36,982 nt of DNA from Paenibacillus zanthoxyli JH29 (lineage in GTDB: Bacteria > Bacillota > Bacilli > Paenibacillales > Paenibacillaceae). The notes under the pieces are model-generated. The model worked only from the letters and a program-made list of their open reading frames with translations. It did not search any database and was not told the DNA's origin. The translations under genes were made by a program, and so were the position numbers. Of this stretch, positions 8,701-16,336 are shown piece by piece (positions within the stretch are counted from its first letter, which is position 1; each line of letters begins with the position of its first letter). The stretch spans positions 1-36,982 of the forward strand of contig NZ_ASSD01000685.1 in the NCBI RefSeq assembly GCF_000520715.1, in the 5' to 3' direction.

Positions 8701-9262
8701 ATATATTAGTCTGCTGCGGAAATATGCGGACAATAACGGCAATACCGTAAGGCAGATCAAAGAGGCCGTAGACGGGCGGGATTTCGCCGAAGCGCATAGG
8801 CTTGTTCATAACTTAAAAGGCGTATCCGGCAATATCGGCGCTGTGGAGGTAGAGACCTTATCGGGCGAAATCAGCGCATTGCTGTCCGCAGGGCCGGCCG
8901 GGGTGGAGATGATGCCGCTTATTGAGAGACTTGAGACTGCCGTACTCGGCATATCGGAAGAAATCCGTTCCGTATTAGAAGAGGTCCCCAGTTCCAGTGC
9001 CGAAGCAGAAGGAAATACGCCTCCTCGCCGGCCGATAAAGCAGGAGATAGGGCGGCTGCTGAGTCTATTGAAGGATAGCGACAGTGAAGCGGTAGACTAT
9101 TTCAATGCGATGAAGAATCAATTAAAGGCATGGATGGAGCCGGAAGACTGGTGCGAGATGGAACGATCGATCGGGATATTCGATTTTGAAGACGCGATTG
9201 ACCGGATTGAAAGGGTGGAAAGGAGCAGCAATCTGTACATTGAGGGTGATGAGAATGCTTGA
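5723..9262 (+). CDS. Membrane-anchored hybrid sensor histidine kinase (PAS3-HisKA-HATPase-REC2-Hpt)
   Basis: A multi-step phosphorelay kinase of about 1179 residues. One N-terminal membrane anchor (SIVYVVLIIMAYFIVRLY) is followed by three PAS sensor domains (about 46-155, 176-286, 300-416). HisKA carries the phospho-accepting His446 (ANMSHEIRTP). The HATPase has an N-box LTNLVSNAVKFTEKG (about 557-571), DTGIGLS (about 595) and GGTGLGLAIS (about 624-633). Two receiver domains have Asp736 (LVFLDWE) and Asp880 (LVLMDMQMP), and a C-terminal Hpt domain has His1029 (HNLKG). I prefer the GTG at 5723, which has GGGAGGTG 9 bases upstream, over the in-frame ATG at 5696, which has no ribosome site. It overlaps the HD-GYP gene, so the two are co-translated. 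A cre-like site lies upstream. The signal sensed is unknown. Confidence 0.88.
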   Translation: MASIHSIVYVVLIIMAYFIVRLYVKQVRDAKKMLETEKKYNEKLRLYLNVIEQSPLSIIITDSHSRIEYINPYFTEITGYSMEEAVGQTPSILKSEETAPETYWKMWRTISKGDNWQGEFINKKKNGEKYSEAVIISSIKDDNQKITHYVGIKENVSEYKRIKKELLDQLHFTSQLIDTLPHPLFYLDVEGYFLGCNTAYEQAFNVKRLELTGLHTRDLAHLPRTNYEEMDDMRKEVDRNGKPAQRQLKRHLSDGKEHDILYSLSAYHLSDGTKGGYLGIMMDITDLKINEKELLESRNFLDVIINHIPVMIYVKDAEDLKIYKANQACADFLERSPEEINGLSNTDLFPPEVARKQSAMDRKVLESGQALSEIEILPGDSEQGTLRYVQTSKLPIMDADGNALFLLGVSEDITELKQKESELTQALYMAEEATAAKSEFLANMSHEIRTPMNAIIGLAHLALKTELSPKQRDYLSKIHNAGTSLLGIVNEILDFSKVESGKLELEVTEFELPEVMTDAVAMSSQSASDKGLELMYYTPADVPVNLTGDPLRLQQVLTNLVSNAVKFTEKGEVVVRVEQVHRVHHRVKLKFSVRDTGIGLSKEAEARLFQAFTQADNSTTRKFGGTGLGLAISRKLVEMMGGNLWAESKAGEGSTFAFTAWFGVSKANSSSPREMPKEMRSLRMIVVDDNQAARELLVKNLQDFNCSASAVSSGEKAILALEAADEHAPYDLVFLDWEIEGEYGLDTARRIKKHATLKSIPAVILVTAFGKDVYLKQADAADLDDVLVKPVNQSLLYDTIINLFAPHNGELPVPSRAYEKDYKLAGLRVLLAEDNEINQQIAVELLKSQGVKTEIASNGAEAVRMIRERPESYFQLVLMDMQMPIMDGFEAARRIREKGSELPIIAMTARTMPEEREKCLAAGMNDHVSKPIDPVILFSIIDKWTPDDVRSKLSQSVGGGTGQEENIAAPYFPQIGGIDTVNSRKRMGNNGILYISLLRKYADNNGNTVRQIKEAVDGRDFAEAHRLVHNLKGVSGNIGAVEVETLSGEISALLSAGPAGVEMMPLIERLETAVLGISEEIRSVLEEVPSSSAEAEGNTPPRRPIKQEIGRLLSLLKDSDSEAVDYFNAMKNQLKAWMEPEDWCEMERSIGIFDFEDAIDRIERVERSSNLYIEGDENA

Positions 9263-10349
9263 CCTGAGACCCGTTGTATTAGTAGTGGATGATACGCCTG
9301 ATAACATTGCTTTACTTAGCGGCCTCCTGAAAGATTGGTATAGAATAAAAATCGCCACGAACGGCGAAAAGGCGCTCGCGGTAGCCAAGTCCGCGCCGCC
9401 CAATTTAATTCTGCTGGATATTATGATGCCGATCATGGACGGCTATGAAACATGCCGGCGGCTGAAAATGGATAAGGAACTGGAGGATATTCCTGTCATC
9501 TTTCTAACTGCCAAAGAAGAAGCGGAGGATGAGAACAAGGGCTTCGCGCTGGGGGCGGTAGACTATATTACGAAACCGATCAGCGCTCCAGTTCTGCTGT
9601 CGAGGGTGAAGACGCATTTGACTCTCAAGCAGTCCAAAGATTTCCTCAAAGACAAGAACCATTTTCTTGAGAAGGAGATATCGCGGCGGATCAAGGAGAT
9701 TTCTCTCGTTCAGGAGGTGACCATCATGTCGATGGCCGCTCTTGCCGAGATTAGGGATGTCGATACCGGAAATCATATCCAGCGGACGAAGCTGTATATT
9801 GAAGAGCTGGCCATTCACCTCGCCCGGACGCCCAAATACAGCGGGATCTTAAACCGGGAGACGGTTGACCTGATCGTCACCTCGGCTCCGCTTCATGACA
9901 TCGGGAAGGTGGGAATACCGGATCATATTCTGCTGAAGCCGGGGAGCCTGACCCGGGAAGAGTTCGAAATCATGAAGACCCACACAACTTTGGGTAAAGA
10001 AGCGATTTTGCGGGCAGAGCAGCTGATGAACAAGAAAGAGACTTTTTTCCGGTACGCGAAGGAAATCGTCTATTCCCATCATGAAAAATGGGACGGTACA
10101 GGCTATCCCGAAGGGCTTTCGGGGGAGCGAATTCCGCTATCAGCAAGGCTGATGGCTGTAGCCGACGTGTATGACGCGCTTACAAGCAAAAGGGTGTACA
10201 AGGAAGCCATGTCCCATGAACTGGCGGTTGAGATCATCGAGGGGAACGCGGGAAAGCATTTCGATCCGGATATCGTCCGGATATTTCTTGGCTGCCAGCG
10301 TAAATTCCAGGAGATATCCGCCCTGTACCAAAACGAGCAAGTACACTGA
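9255..10349 (+). CDS. Response regulator with HD-GYP domain (c-di-GMP phosphodiesterase)
   Basis: A cytoplasmic two-domain protein of 364 residues. The N-terminal receiver domain has the acidic pair VVDD and the phospho-acceptor Asp55 (LILLDIMMP). After a helical linker comes an HD-GYP domain with His214-Asp215 (LHDIGKVGIPD), a downstream HH pair (YSHHEKWDGTG) and the signature Gly283-Tyr284-Pro285. All metal-ligand motifs of active c-di-GMP hydrolases are present. The first ATG of the frame is far upstream inside the kinase gene. I chose 9255 because GAGGGTG ends 6 bases before it, giving an 8-base overlap with the kinase stop. The upstream hybrid kinase with its Hpt domain is the likely phosphodonor. 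The predicted result is signal-dependent lowering of c-di-GMP, affecting motility or biofilm. Confidence 0.87.
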   Translation: MLDLRPVVLVVDDTPDNIALLSGLLKDWYRIKIATNGEKALAVAKSAPPNLILLDIMMPIMDGYETCRRLKMDKELEDIPVIFLTAKEEAEDENKGFALGAVDYITKPISAPVLLSRVKTHLTLKQSKDFLKDKNHFLEKEISRRIKEISLVQEVTIMSMAALAEIRDVDTGNHIQRTKLYIEELAIHLARTPKYSGILNRETVDLIVTSAPLHDIGKVGIPDHILLKPGSLTREEFEIMKTHTTLGKEAILRAEQLMNKKETFFRYAKEIVYSHHEKWDGTGYPEGLSGERIPLSARLMAVADVYDALTSKRVYKEAMSHELAVEIIEGNAGKHFDPDIVRIFLGCQRKFQEISALYQNEQVH

Positions 10350-10383
10350 AGCAAAGAGGACATTAAGCGCGGAAGTTCCTGTG

Positions 10384-10435
10384 GGGCTGTTTCATAAGTA
10401 GATTCTTCTACGAATGAAATAGCCCTTCTCATTTT
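10384..10435 (+). terminator. Long hairpin terminator of the kinase/HD-GYP operon
   Basis: GGGCTGTTTCAT (10384-10395) pairs with ATGAAATAGCCC (10414-10425), and an inner GTAGA/TCTAC stem extends it to the loop TTCT. It is followed by a T-rich stretch ending in TTTTT. Confidence 0.8.
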
Positions 10436-10444
10436 TAAAGCCGT

Positions 10445-10513
10445 AAAAAGACAGCAAAGCAGCATACGTCTCTAAAAATGTTCCAGTAAGGGAAATGGCT
10501 GCGACGTCTTTTT
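10445..10513. terminator. Second inverted repeat, possible bidirectional terminator
   Basis: AAAAAGAC (10445-10452) pairs with GTCTTTTT (10506-10513), with inner arms GCAGC (10459-10463) and GCTGC (10498-10502). The A and T runs at either end would allow termination from both directions. It sits between the HD-GYP gene and the WG-repeat gene. Confidence 0.45.
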
Positions 10514-10635
10514 AAAGTCGGTATTCGTTCTTGTTGGCGCGAAACTTATTCATCATTTGAATGTCTAAATTCATGGATTTATTTTTCATAATAGGATATA
10601 TTTTGTGCACTAAAGACGAAAAGGAGCATGTAATA

Positions 10636-11754
10636 ATGAAGAAAATTGGATTAGCGTTACTGATTGGATGTATGACAATCCTTATGTCGGGAATCTGCTT
10701 CGCAGTTTCATCCGCAACACAGATCAAGTTCTCACAAACGCCGATAAATTACAGTCCTGTCCGACCTGCAAGCGACGGGCAATTCCATGACGGCTTACTA
10801 TTCTCCGAACAATCGGATGGAACTCTTGTCTACTACAATGCGAAAGGACAAGAAGCCTTTCCCCTTCCCGCTTGGATCAAACCGTTAAGCGATTTTTCCG
10901 AACAGCGGGCGATGGTAATGAACACGAAAACCAAGCTTGTGGGATATATCAACACCAAAGGCGCGCTGGCAATTCCCTGCAAGTATGCGAATGGAGAAAG
11001 GTTCTCGGAGGAAGTTGCTCATGTGTCCATTCCGGATTCAACGGAACAGGCGATTATTGACCGCTCTGGGAAAATAGTTCATACCTTTAACCAAACGTAC
11101 GATTCGGATTATGCCTTCAGCGGCGGCTTAGCAGCGGCTTATGCGCCGAAAGGCGGCAAGCTCGGATTTATCAATACCTCCGGGGAATTGGTCATTCCAT
11201 ACCAATACACGTATGCGCGCAGATTCAGCGAAGGAGTGGCCCTTGTTCGAAACAGCAAAGGAAAATACGGGTTCATTGATGCAGCGGGTAGAACGATCAT
11301 CCCCTTCCAATTTAACGCAGGAAGCGATTTTTCCGGAGGGTTAGCGGCTGTTGAAAATGCCAAGGGAAAATGGGGCTTTATTAATAAAAATGGAAAGACG
11401 GTTATTCCTTTTAAATATTACGGTGCCGGTAATTTTAGCGAGGGCTTGGCTTACGTATACAATTCAAAAGGAAAACTCGGTTATATCAATAAGAACGGAA
11501 CTCAGATTATTGCTTATCAGCAATATAATAGAGCATTTGACTTTAAAGAAGGAGTCGCTTTGGTAGGGGTTGAATCAAAATCCGGAGCAGACAGCAGATT
11601 CGGTTATATAGACCGCCAGGGCAAGTTGCTCACCAAGCTTGAGTATAGAGTGGGATCTTCTTCATTTAACGGCGGGTCCGCTGCGGCGCTTAAGACTTTA
11701 GGCAAGGGAGTTATTCTCACAAAAGTTTCACTCACGCAACAAAAAACAAATTGA
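10636..11754 (+). CDS. Secreted WG-repeat protein
   Basis: A 372-residue exported protein built of WG-type beta-propeller repeats. A signal peptide is visible (MKKIGLALLIGCMTILMSGICFA, cleavage about residue 23-26). From about residue 100 onward at least five repeats recur with the pattern KxGYIN/FID-xxG-xxVIPxxYxxxxxFSEGLAxV, for example KYGFIDAAGRTIIPFQF and KWGFINKNGKTVIPFKY. Such repeats probably mediate protein or ligand binding; no enzymatic motif is seen. I chose the ATG at 10636 because AAGGAG lies 9 bases before it and it gives a clean signal peptide; an upstream ATG in frame would bury the signal. It forms a single-gene unit between hairpins. The function is unknown. Confidence 0.8.
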   Translation: MKKIGLALLIGCMTILMSGICFAVSSATQIKFSQTPINYSPVRPASDGQFHDGLLFSEQSDGTLVYYNAKGQEAFPLPAWIKPLSDFSEQRAMVMNTKTKLVGYINTKGALAIPCKYANGERFSEEVAHVSIPDSTEQAIIDRSGKIVHTFNQTYDSDYAFSGGLAAAYAPKGGKLGFINTSGELVIPYQYTYARRFSEGVALVRNSKGKYGFIDAAGRTIIPFQFNAGSDFSGGLAAVENAKGKWGFINKNGKTVIPFKYYGAGNFSEGLAYVYNSKGKLGYINKNGTQIIAYQQYNRAFDFKEGVALVGVESKSGADSRFGYIDRQGKLLTKLEYRVGSSSFNGGSAAALKTLGKGVILTKVSLTQQKTN

Positions 11755-11756
11755 CA

Positions 11757-11794
11757 AAAGGACATGGGGCGTACTAATGGCTCCAATGTCCTTT
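11757..11794 (+). terminator. Hairpin after the WG-repeat gene
   Basis: AAAGGACAT (11757-11765) pairs perfectly with ATGTCCTTT (11786-11794), with partial inner pairing. The T tail is weak, so termination is probable but not certain. Confidence 0.5.
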
Positions 11795-11900
11795 AAGGTT
11801 CAACTTTAATTTGATCCACAATAAATTCATTCTTCGAACTATGCCCCTTTCATCTTGCCTAGCAGAAATTATATCAGATCTATTTTGCGCGGATATCCGT

Positions 11901-11906
11901 TATAAT
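11901..11906 (+). promoter_or_regulatory. Candidate -10 box for the nitroreductase gene
   Basis: A perfect TATAAT lies 35 bases before the start codon. No convincing -35 hexamer is seen 16-18 bases upstream, so this promoter may need an activator such as the neighbouring LysR protein. Confidence 0.4.
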
Positions 11907-11941
11907 ATGGCTTAGCAAGTAACCATAAGGAGGATATTGAT

Positions 11942-12691
11942 TTGAACGAAGTGCTTTCAACGTTGGCCAATCACCGCTCCTACCGGGAGTACTCGCAGCG
12001 GGATGTGGAGCAGGAAGTATTGGAGAAGATCATCGGAGCGGCGCAGGCGGCTCCCTCATGGATCAACGGGCAGCATGTGACGATTATTTCCGTACGGGAC
12101 GAGGAGCGCAAACGGCAGCTGTCCATTCTCAGCGGGAACCAGAAGCATGTGGCCGGGGCTCCGGTATTTCTTGTGTTCTGCATGGACTTTTACCGCGCCA
12201 AGCTGGCCGGTGAGATTGAGCATATTTCATTTGAAGCGGAACGCGATGTGGATGTGCTGCTGACCGGAGCGACCGATGTGGGGATTGCGCTGGAAGCCGC
12301 GATTGTCGCGGCGGAATCTCTCGGCCTTGGCATCATTCCGATCGGCGGAGTCCGGCGGAATACGCGCGGCGTTATCGACCTGCTTAAGCTGCCGAAATAT
12401 GTATTCCCCATCGTCGGCCTCTGTGTAGGCTATACCGAAGTTGAGGTGCCGAAGCAGCCCCGGCTTCCCCTCCACGCGGTATGGCATGAAGAGAGCTATA
12501 ACCCGGATCTGGCCGGTTATCTGAGAGAGATTAACGAAACCCAGCGCCAACTGCTGAAAGCCCAGGGCTTGGAGGAAAAAAGCTGGACCGGACGGGTCGC
12601 GGCCTTCTTCGCCGCCAATCCGGAATACAGCGATGCGAAGCGGACGCTGAAAGAGCAGGGCTTTACCTGCGGCAACCTCAAGGATGAGTAG
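11942..12691 (+). CDS. Nitroreductase-family FMN oxidoreductase (NfsA/NfrA-like)
   Basis: A 249-residue flavoprotein of the nitroreductase superfamily, which uses NAD(P)H to reduce nitro compounds, quinones or flavins in the cytoplasm. The N-terminus LANHRSYREYSQRDVEQEVLEKII and AAQAAPSWINGQHV form the usual FMN-phosphate site. The mid-region ATDVGIALEAAIVAAESLGLGIIPIGGVR and FPIVGLCVGYTE match the NfsA/NfrA branch, and the C-terminal tail with a W near residue 215 fits the dimer-wrapping extension. The start is TTG at 11942 preceded by AAGGAGG; no ATG is better placed. The LysR gene starts 31 bases downstream in the same direction. The physiological substrate is not visible from the sequence. 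Confidence 0.82.
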   Translation: MNEVLSTLANHRSYREYSQRDVEQEVLEKIIGAAQAAPSWINGQHVTIISVRDEERKRQLSILSGNQKHVAGAPVFLVFCMDFYRAKLAGEIEHISFEAERDVDVLLTGATDVGIALEAAIVAAESLGLGIIPIGGVRRNTRGVIDLLKLPKYVFPIVGLCVGYTEVEVPKQPRLPLHAVWHEESYNPDLAGYLREINETQRQLLKAQGLEEKSWTGRVAAFFAANPEYSDAKRTLKEQGFTCGNLKDE

Positions 12692-12722
12692 AGCCTAAGC
12701 CAAGAAGAAAGGAACGCGCCCA

Positions 12723-13625
12723 TTGACTTTACAACAACTGAAATATGTGATCGAGGTTGCGGGCCGCGGTTCGATGAATGAGGCGGCGAAGCGGCTGTTC
12801 ATTTCCCAGCCCAGCCTGTCCAACGCGATCCGGGATCTGGAAGATGAGATCGGGATCACGATCTTTGAGCGGACCAACAAAGGCATCTCCCTCTCGAAGG
12901 AAGGCGCGGAATTTCTAAGCTATGCCCGGCAGGTGGTCGAGCAGGCCGAGCTGCTAGAGAACCGGTATCTTGGCGCCAAGCCGTCGCCGCAGCATTTTTC
13001 CGTGTCCACCCAGCATTACGCATTTGCGGTGAATGCCTTCGTGAACCTGGTGCGGGAGTACGGGCAGGAGGAGTATGAGCTCGCGCTCCGCGAGACGAAG
13101 ACCTACGAAATTATCCAGGATGTCAAAACCCTCCGCAGCGAAATCGGCATCCTGTATCTGAACGAATTCAACGCCAAAGTGATGGGCAGGCTGCTGAAAG
13201 ACGCGGGACTAGCGTTTAACAGTCTGTTTACGGCGAAGCCGCATATTTTTATCAGCATCCACAACCCGCTCGCCAAACAGTCCATCGTCACCATAGACCA
13301 GCTTCACGAATATCCCTACCTGTCCTTTGAACAGGGGGAGTATAACTCCTTTCACTTCTCCGAGGAAATTTTGAGCACGCTCTCGCATCCCAAAAGCATA
13401 CGGGTCAACGACAGAGCGACGCTGTTCAATCTCCTCATCGGGCTGAACGGATATACGATTTCTACCGGCGTGCTGAGCGCGGACCTGAACGGCAATGAGA
13501 TTATTCCCGTTCCGCTGGACTGCGGCGAGAGCATCAACGTCGGCTGGATCTGCCATAAAGACGCCGTGCTCTCCAAGCTGGCTCTTGCATATGTGGAGGA
13601 GCTCAAAAGGGCAACAACGGAGTAA
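12723..13625 (+). CDS. LysR-family transcriptional regulator
   Basis: A 300-residue DNA-binding regulator. The N-terminal winged helix-turn-helix is clear (LQQLKYVIEVAGRGSMNEAAKRLFISQPSLSNAIRDLEDEIG, residues about 3-45, given in parts: GRGSMNEAAKRL, ISQPSLSNAI), followed by the linker helix and a two-lobed effector-binding domain (about residues 90-295). It starts at TTG 12723, with AAAGGAA about 10 bases upstream. LysR genes are commonly divergent from their targets; this one follows the nitroreductase in the same direction with a 31-base gap, so it is probably co-transcribed and may feed back on its own operon. The inducer is unknown. A terminator hairpin follows at 13631. Confidence 0.88.
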   Translation: MTLQQLKYVIEVAGRGSMNEAAKRLFISQPSLSNAIRDLEDEIGITIFERTNKGISLSKEGAEFLSYARQVVEQAELLENRYLGAKPSPQHFSVSTQHYAFAVNAFVNLVREYGQEEYELALRETKTYEIIQDVKTLRSEIGILYLNEFNAKVMGRLLKDAGLAFNSLFTAKPHIFISIHNPLAKQSIVTIDQLHEYPYLSFEQGEYNSFHFSEEILSTLSHPKSIRVNDRATLFNLLIGLNGYTISTGVLSADLNGNEIIPVPLDCGESINVGWICHKDAVLSKLALAYVEELKRATTE

Positions 13626-13630
13626 TGATT

Positions 13631-13681
13631 AAAGGAGAAATCCGCCGAAAATGGCCGGGTTCCTCCTTTTTATAATGGAAA
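13631..13681 (+). terminator. Terminator of the nitroreductase-LysR unit
   Basis: AAAGGAG (13631-13637) pairs with CTCCTTT (13673-13679), with further partial pairing of AATCCG against CGGGTT, then TT. It lies 6 bases after the LysR stop. Confidence 0.65.
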
Positions 13682-13941
13682 TGAAAATTTTGGGGTATTT
13701 CTTATCTTATTCCAAAAAGCCGTCCGATGGCGGGATAGCCAAGGTAACATTCGGTTCGGGTTCCCCCTCTTCAAGCGTATGCCCGTCTACTACGTTAGAG
13801 CCATTTTTTCGGTGTTTTCTGAAAGTGCATTGACCTTTTTCCAGGTGATAAATATATTTGGTTTAAGTGAATCGCAATCAGCCGAACGTGAGCTTTAAAC
13901 TAGATTTTTTATTCTCTAATTGAAAAGGGGTGCCTGCTTCG
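13682..13941. other. Gene-free stretch before the glycan cluster
   Basis: No convincing gene, RNA or repeat. A short open frame starting at 13651 overlaps the terminator and has no family resemblance. The promoter for the glycosyltransferase cluster must lie here, but I cannot point to clear -35/-10 boxes. Confidence 0.5.
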
Positions 13942-14967
13942 ATGAAACCGGAGAAACCGGAAATCAGCATCATAGTGCCTGTGTATAAAGTGGAGAACTA
14001 CATCCATAAATGCGTGGATTCGATTCTGGCACAGAGCTTCGAGAACTTTGAACTGATTCTAGTCGATGACGGCTCTCCCGACAACTGCCCTGCCATTTGC
14101 GACGGCTATGCGGCCATGGACACAAGGGTCAAGGTCATTCATAAACCGAACGGCGGATTATCCGATGCCAGAAACTGGGGAATCAACGCCGCAGAGGGCA
14201 AGTATATCGGCTTTGTCGATTCGGATGACTGGATTGCCGAAGATATGTACGAATCGCTGTACAACTCCTTGATCGAACATGAAGCGGATATCGCCGTATG
14301 CTGCCATTACGAGGTGGTTGACGGTGAACTGTTCCAAATTAACAACTTTGACGGCTTTCCCCGAGTGCTGGGAAACGTGGAAGGATTAAGTGAACTGCTG
14401 ATGGATGTCCGGATCAAGAATCTGGCCTGGGACAAGCTTTACAAAAGAGAACTGTTCCGCAGCGTAAACTATCCCGTTGGGGTTTATTATGAGGATACTC
14501 CGACCACCTATAAATTGTTCATGCAGGCTTCAAAGGTCGCTATCGTCAACATACCCAAATATTATTACTTCAAGAGAAAAGAGAGCATCACGGGGAGCAA
14601 AGATCTGAAAAAGCTGCAGGATAAGTTCTCCGGTGCATATGAGAAATACGAAAAGGTCAGAAGCCAGTACTATGACAAAATCGACAAGCATACCTGGGGC
14701 TGGGCCGCAAACGTCGTAATTAATGAAGCGATGGAGCTGTACAATTATCTGCTCAGGCAAAAAGACGGTATGGATCAAAGCGAAGATGTCGCCAAGGTGA
14801 AAAAGTTTCTGCGGGAGAATCTCTCTGTAATTCTGGGCGCTAAGCCGGTCGGACCCAAATTGAAGATGGCCGGCCTGATTCTGTCCACCAGCGAAGCGTT
14901 CTACAGCCTGCTGTACAGCACCCTGATCTTTCCATTCCGTAAAGAAAAGAATCAGAGCCTGATGTAG
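13942..14967 (+). CDS. Family 2 glycosyltransferase
   Basis: An inverting GT-A fold enzyme of 341 residues that adds a sugar from a nucleotide-sugar donor to a growing surface glycan on the cytoplasmic face. The catalytic domain starts at once (ISIIVPVYKVENYI) and shows LVDDGSPDNC, the acceptor segment NGGLSDARNWG and the metal-binding DSDDW (about residue 91-95). A distal WDKLYKRELF segment is typical of polysaccharide GT2 enzymes. I chose the ATG at 13942, with AAAAGGGG about 11 bases before it. An in-frame GTG at 13930 would overlap that ribosome site. It is the first gene of a four-gene cluster with the same orientation. Donor and linkage cannot be read from the sequence. Confidence 0.82.
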   Translation: MKPEKPEISIIVPVYKVENYIHKCVDSILAQSFENFELILVDDGSPDNCPAICDGYAAMDTRVKVIHKPNGGLSDARNWGINAAEGKYIGFVDSDDWIAEDMYESLYNSLIEHEADIAVCCHYEVVDGELFQINNFDGFPRVLGNVEGLSELLMDVRIKNLAWDKLYKRELFRSVNYPVGVYYEDTPTTYKLFMQASKVAIVNIPKYYYFKRKESITGSKDLKKLQDKFSGAYEKYEKVRSQYYDKIDKHTWGWAANVVINEAMELYNYLLRQKDGMDQSEDVAKVKKFLRENLSVILGAKPVGPKLKMAGLILSTSEAFYSLLYSTLIFPFRKEKNQSLM

Positions 14968-15023
14968 GTTTACTCGTAAAACTGCGGTCCGGTTACGTAT
15001 TCTTATCTATCGGGGAGGAGCCT

Positions 15024-16298
15024 ATGATGCATATCGGAATTTTCATGCATACCAACTGCTTCGAGGATTTTTTCGTGAAGGGACTCGGCATCAGCGAGCG
15101 GGAGTATGTCGAATCCTATCATAATGATTTTTCATTCGATTATGCCCGTCTGCTCCGTGAGCACGGTATTAAAACGACGATCTACAATTTCACGAAAACG
15201 GGCAGCAAAGCCCGTACCTACCGGCATAAAGTCGTTGATTGTACGGTGAAGTTCATACCGGTCAACGCTGCGTACCGTCTGTATGACCGGATTCCGTTCT
15301 CGAAGCGGACTCCCGCCCTCAAATTTGTCTCCCAGTATATCTCCACCATTCAGCCGGACCTTGCGCAAATACTGAAGGGCGACGGCATCGATGTTATCTA
15401 CGCTCAGGAATATGCGTCCGGGCGGTTTGAACGGCTGGCCGGCGTCGCCAAACACTTAAGTCTCCCCATTATTGCCGCATATCACGGCGGAAGCATACCG
15501 GGGTTCCTGATGCCGATCAAGAGACGGACCTTGCGGCAGGCCGCCTATCTGACGACGCTTAACGAGGATGAGCATCGCAGCATGCAGTTGTCTTTGCCCG
15601 AAATGAAGGACCGTATCCGCATCATTCCGAATTTCGTCAACCGCTCCATCTTCCACCGGGAGGACCGGGAAGAAGCGCGCCGGGCGTTGGGCCTTGACGC
15701 TAACTCGCGGTATATCATTACGGTCGGACGGCTGGACGAGCATCAAAAAGCGCATTCCTTGCTCGTCGAGGCGGTCAAGACGTTGGGGGATTTTCCGGAT
15801 CTGAAGGTGCTGATCGCCGGAAGCGGGCCAGATGAGCAGGAGCTGCGGCAACGGATATCGGCTGCCGGGCTTGAGGACAAAATCATCCTGCTTGGGTCGG
15901 TGCGCGACAAAAATGAATTGAGGCATTATTATAACGCCTCCGAGCTGTTTGTGCTTCCCTCGCGCTACGAAGGGCTGCCTCTCGTCCTTCTGGAAGCGGG
16001 CGCCTGCGGATTGCCTGCCGTGGCCTTCAATGTTATGGGCGTCAGGGGGCTGATCCGGGACGGGGAGAACGGCCTGCTTGCGGAGAATCTCGACCCGCTC
16101 CAGCTGGCCGACGCGCTGCGCAAACTGCTGTCGGACCCTGAAATCCGCTCGGAAATGGGCGACCGGGCGCTGAACATTGTAGAGAGCCAATATTCCGAGG
16201 AGATTATCGGCGCCAAGCTGAATGCGCTGTTCATGGACAGTGTGGGCGGCGATAGCGGTGTAAAGTTCAAACCGGCCGTTCTAGCCGGAAATAAATAA
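15024..16298 (+). CDS. Family 4 (GT-B) glycosyltransferase
   Basis: A retaining glycosyltransferase of 424 residues with two Rossmann-like lobes. The C-terminal donor-binding lobe is clear: YIITVGRLDEHQKAHSLLVEA, IAGSGPDEQELR, and the EX7E motif within YEGLPLVLLEAGACGLPAVAF (about residues 315-335). The N-terminal lobe has AAYHGGSIPGFLMP, an acceptor-side loop. The ATG at 15024 (followed by a second ATG) has GGGGAGGAG just upstream. It lies 56 bases after the first GT2 gene and 38 before the next, so one transcript is likely. It probably extends the lipid-linked unit that the cluster's flippase exports. The sugar is unknown. Confidence 0.83.
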   Translation: MMHIGIFMHTNCFEDFFVKGLGISEREYVESYHNDFSFDYARLLREHGIKTTIYNFTKTGSKARTYRHKVVDCTVKFIPVNAAYRLYDRIPFSKRTPALKFVSQYISTIQPDLAQILKGDGIDVIYAQEYASGRFERLAGVAKHLSLPIIAAYHGGSIPGFLMPIKRRTLRQAAYLTTLNEDEHRSMQLSLPEMKDRIRIIPNFVNRSIFHREDREEARRALGLDANSRYIITVGRLDEHQKAHSLLVEAVKTLGDFPDLKVLIAGSGPDEQELRQRISAAGLEDKIILLGSVRDKNELRHYYNASELFVLPSRYEGLPLVLLEAGACGLPAVAFNVMGVRGLIRDGENGLLAENLDPLQLADALRKLLSDPEIRSEMGDRALNIVESQYSEEIIGAKLNALFMDSVGGDSGVKFKPAVLAGNK

Positions 16299-16336
16299 GA
16301 AGATATCGGATAACCGTCAAGAGGAGGAGTGCTTTA

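Noticed and set aside
13651..13833. 60-residue open frame after the LysR gene
   Set aside because: It begins inside the terminator hairpin and shows no ribosome site or homology.
15456..16190. 244-residue minus-strand open frame antisense to the GT4 gene
   Set aside because: It is a long shadow frame caused by codon bias of the real gene, with composition rich in Arg, Gln and His and no domain.
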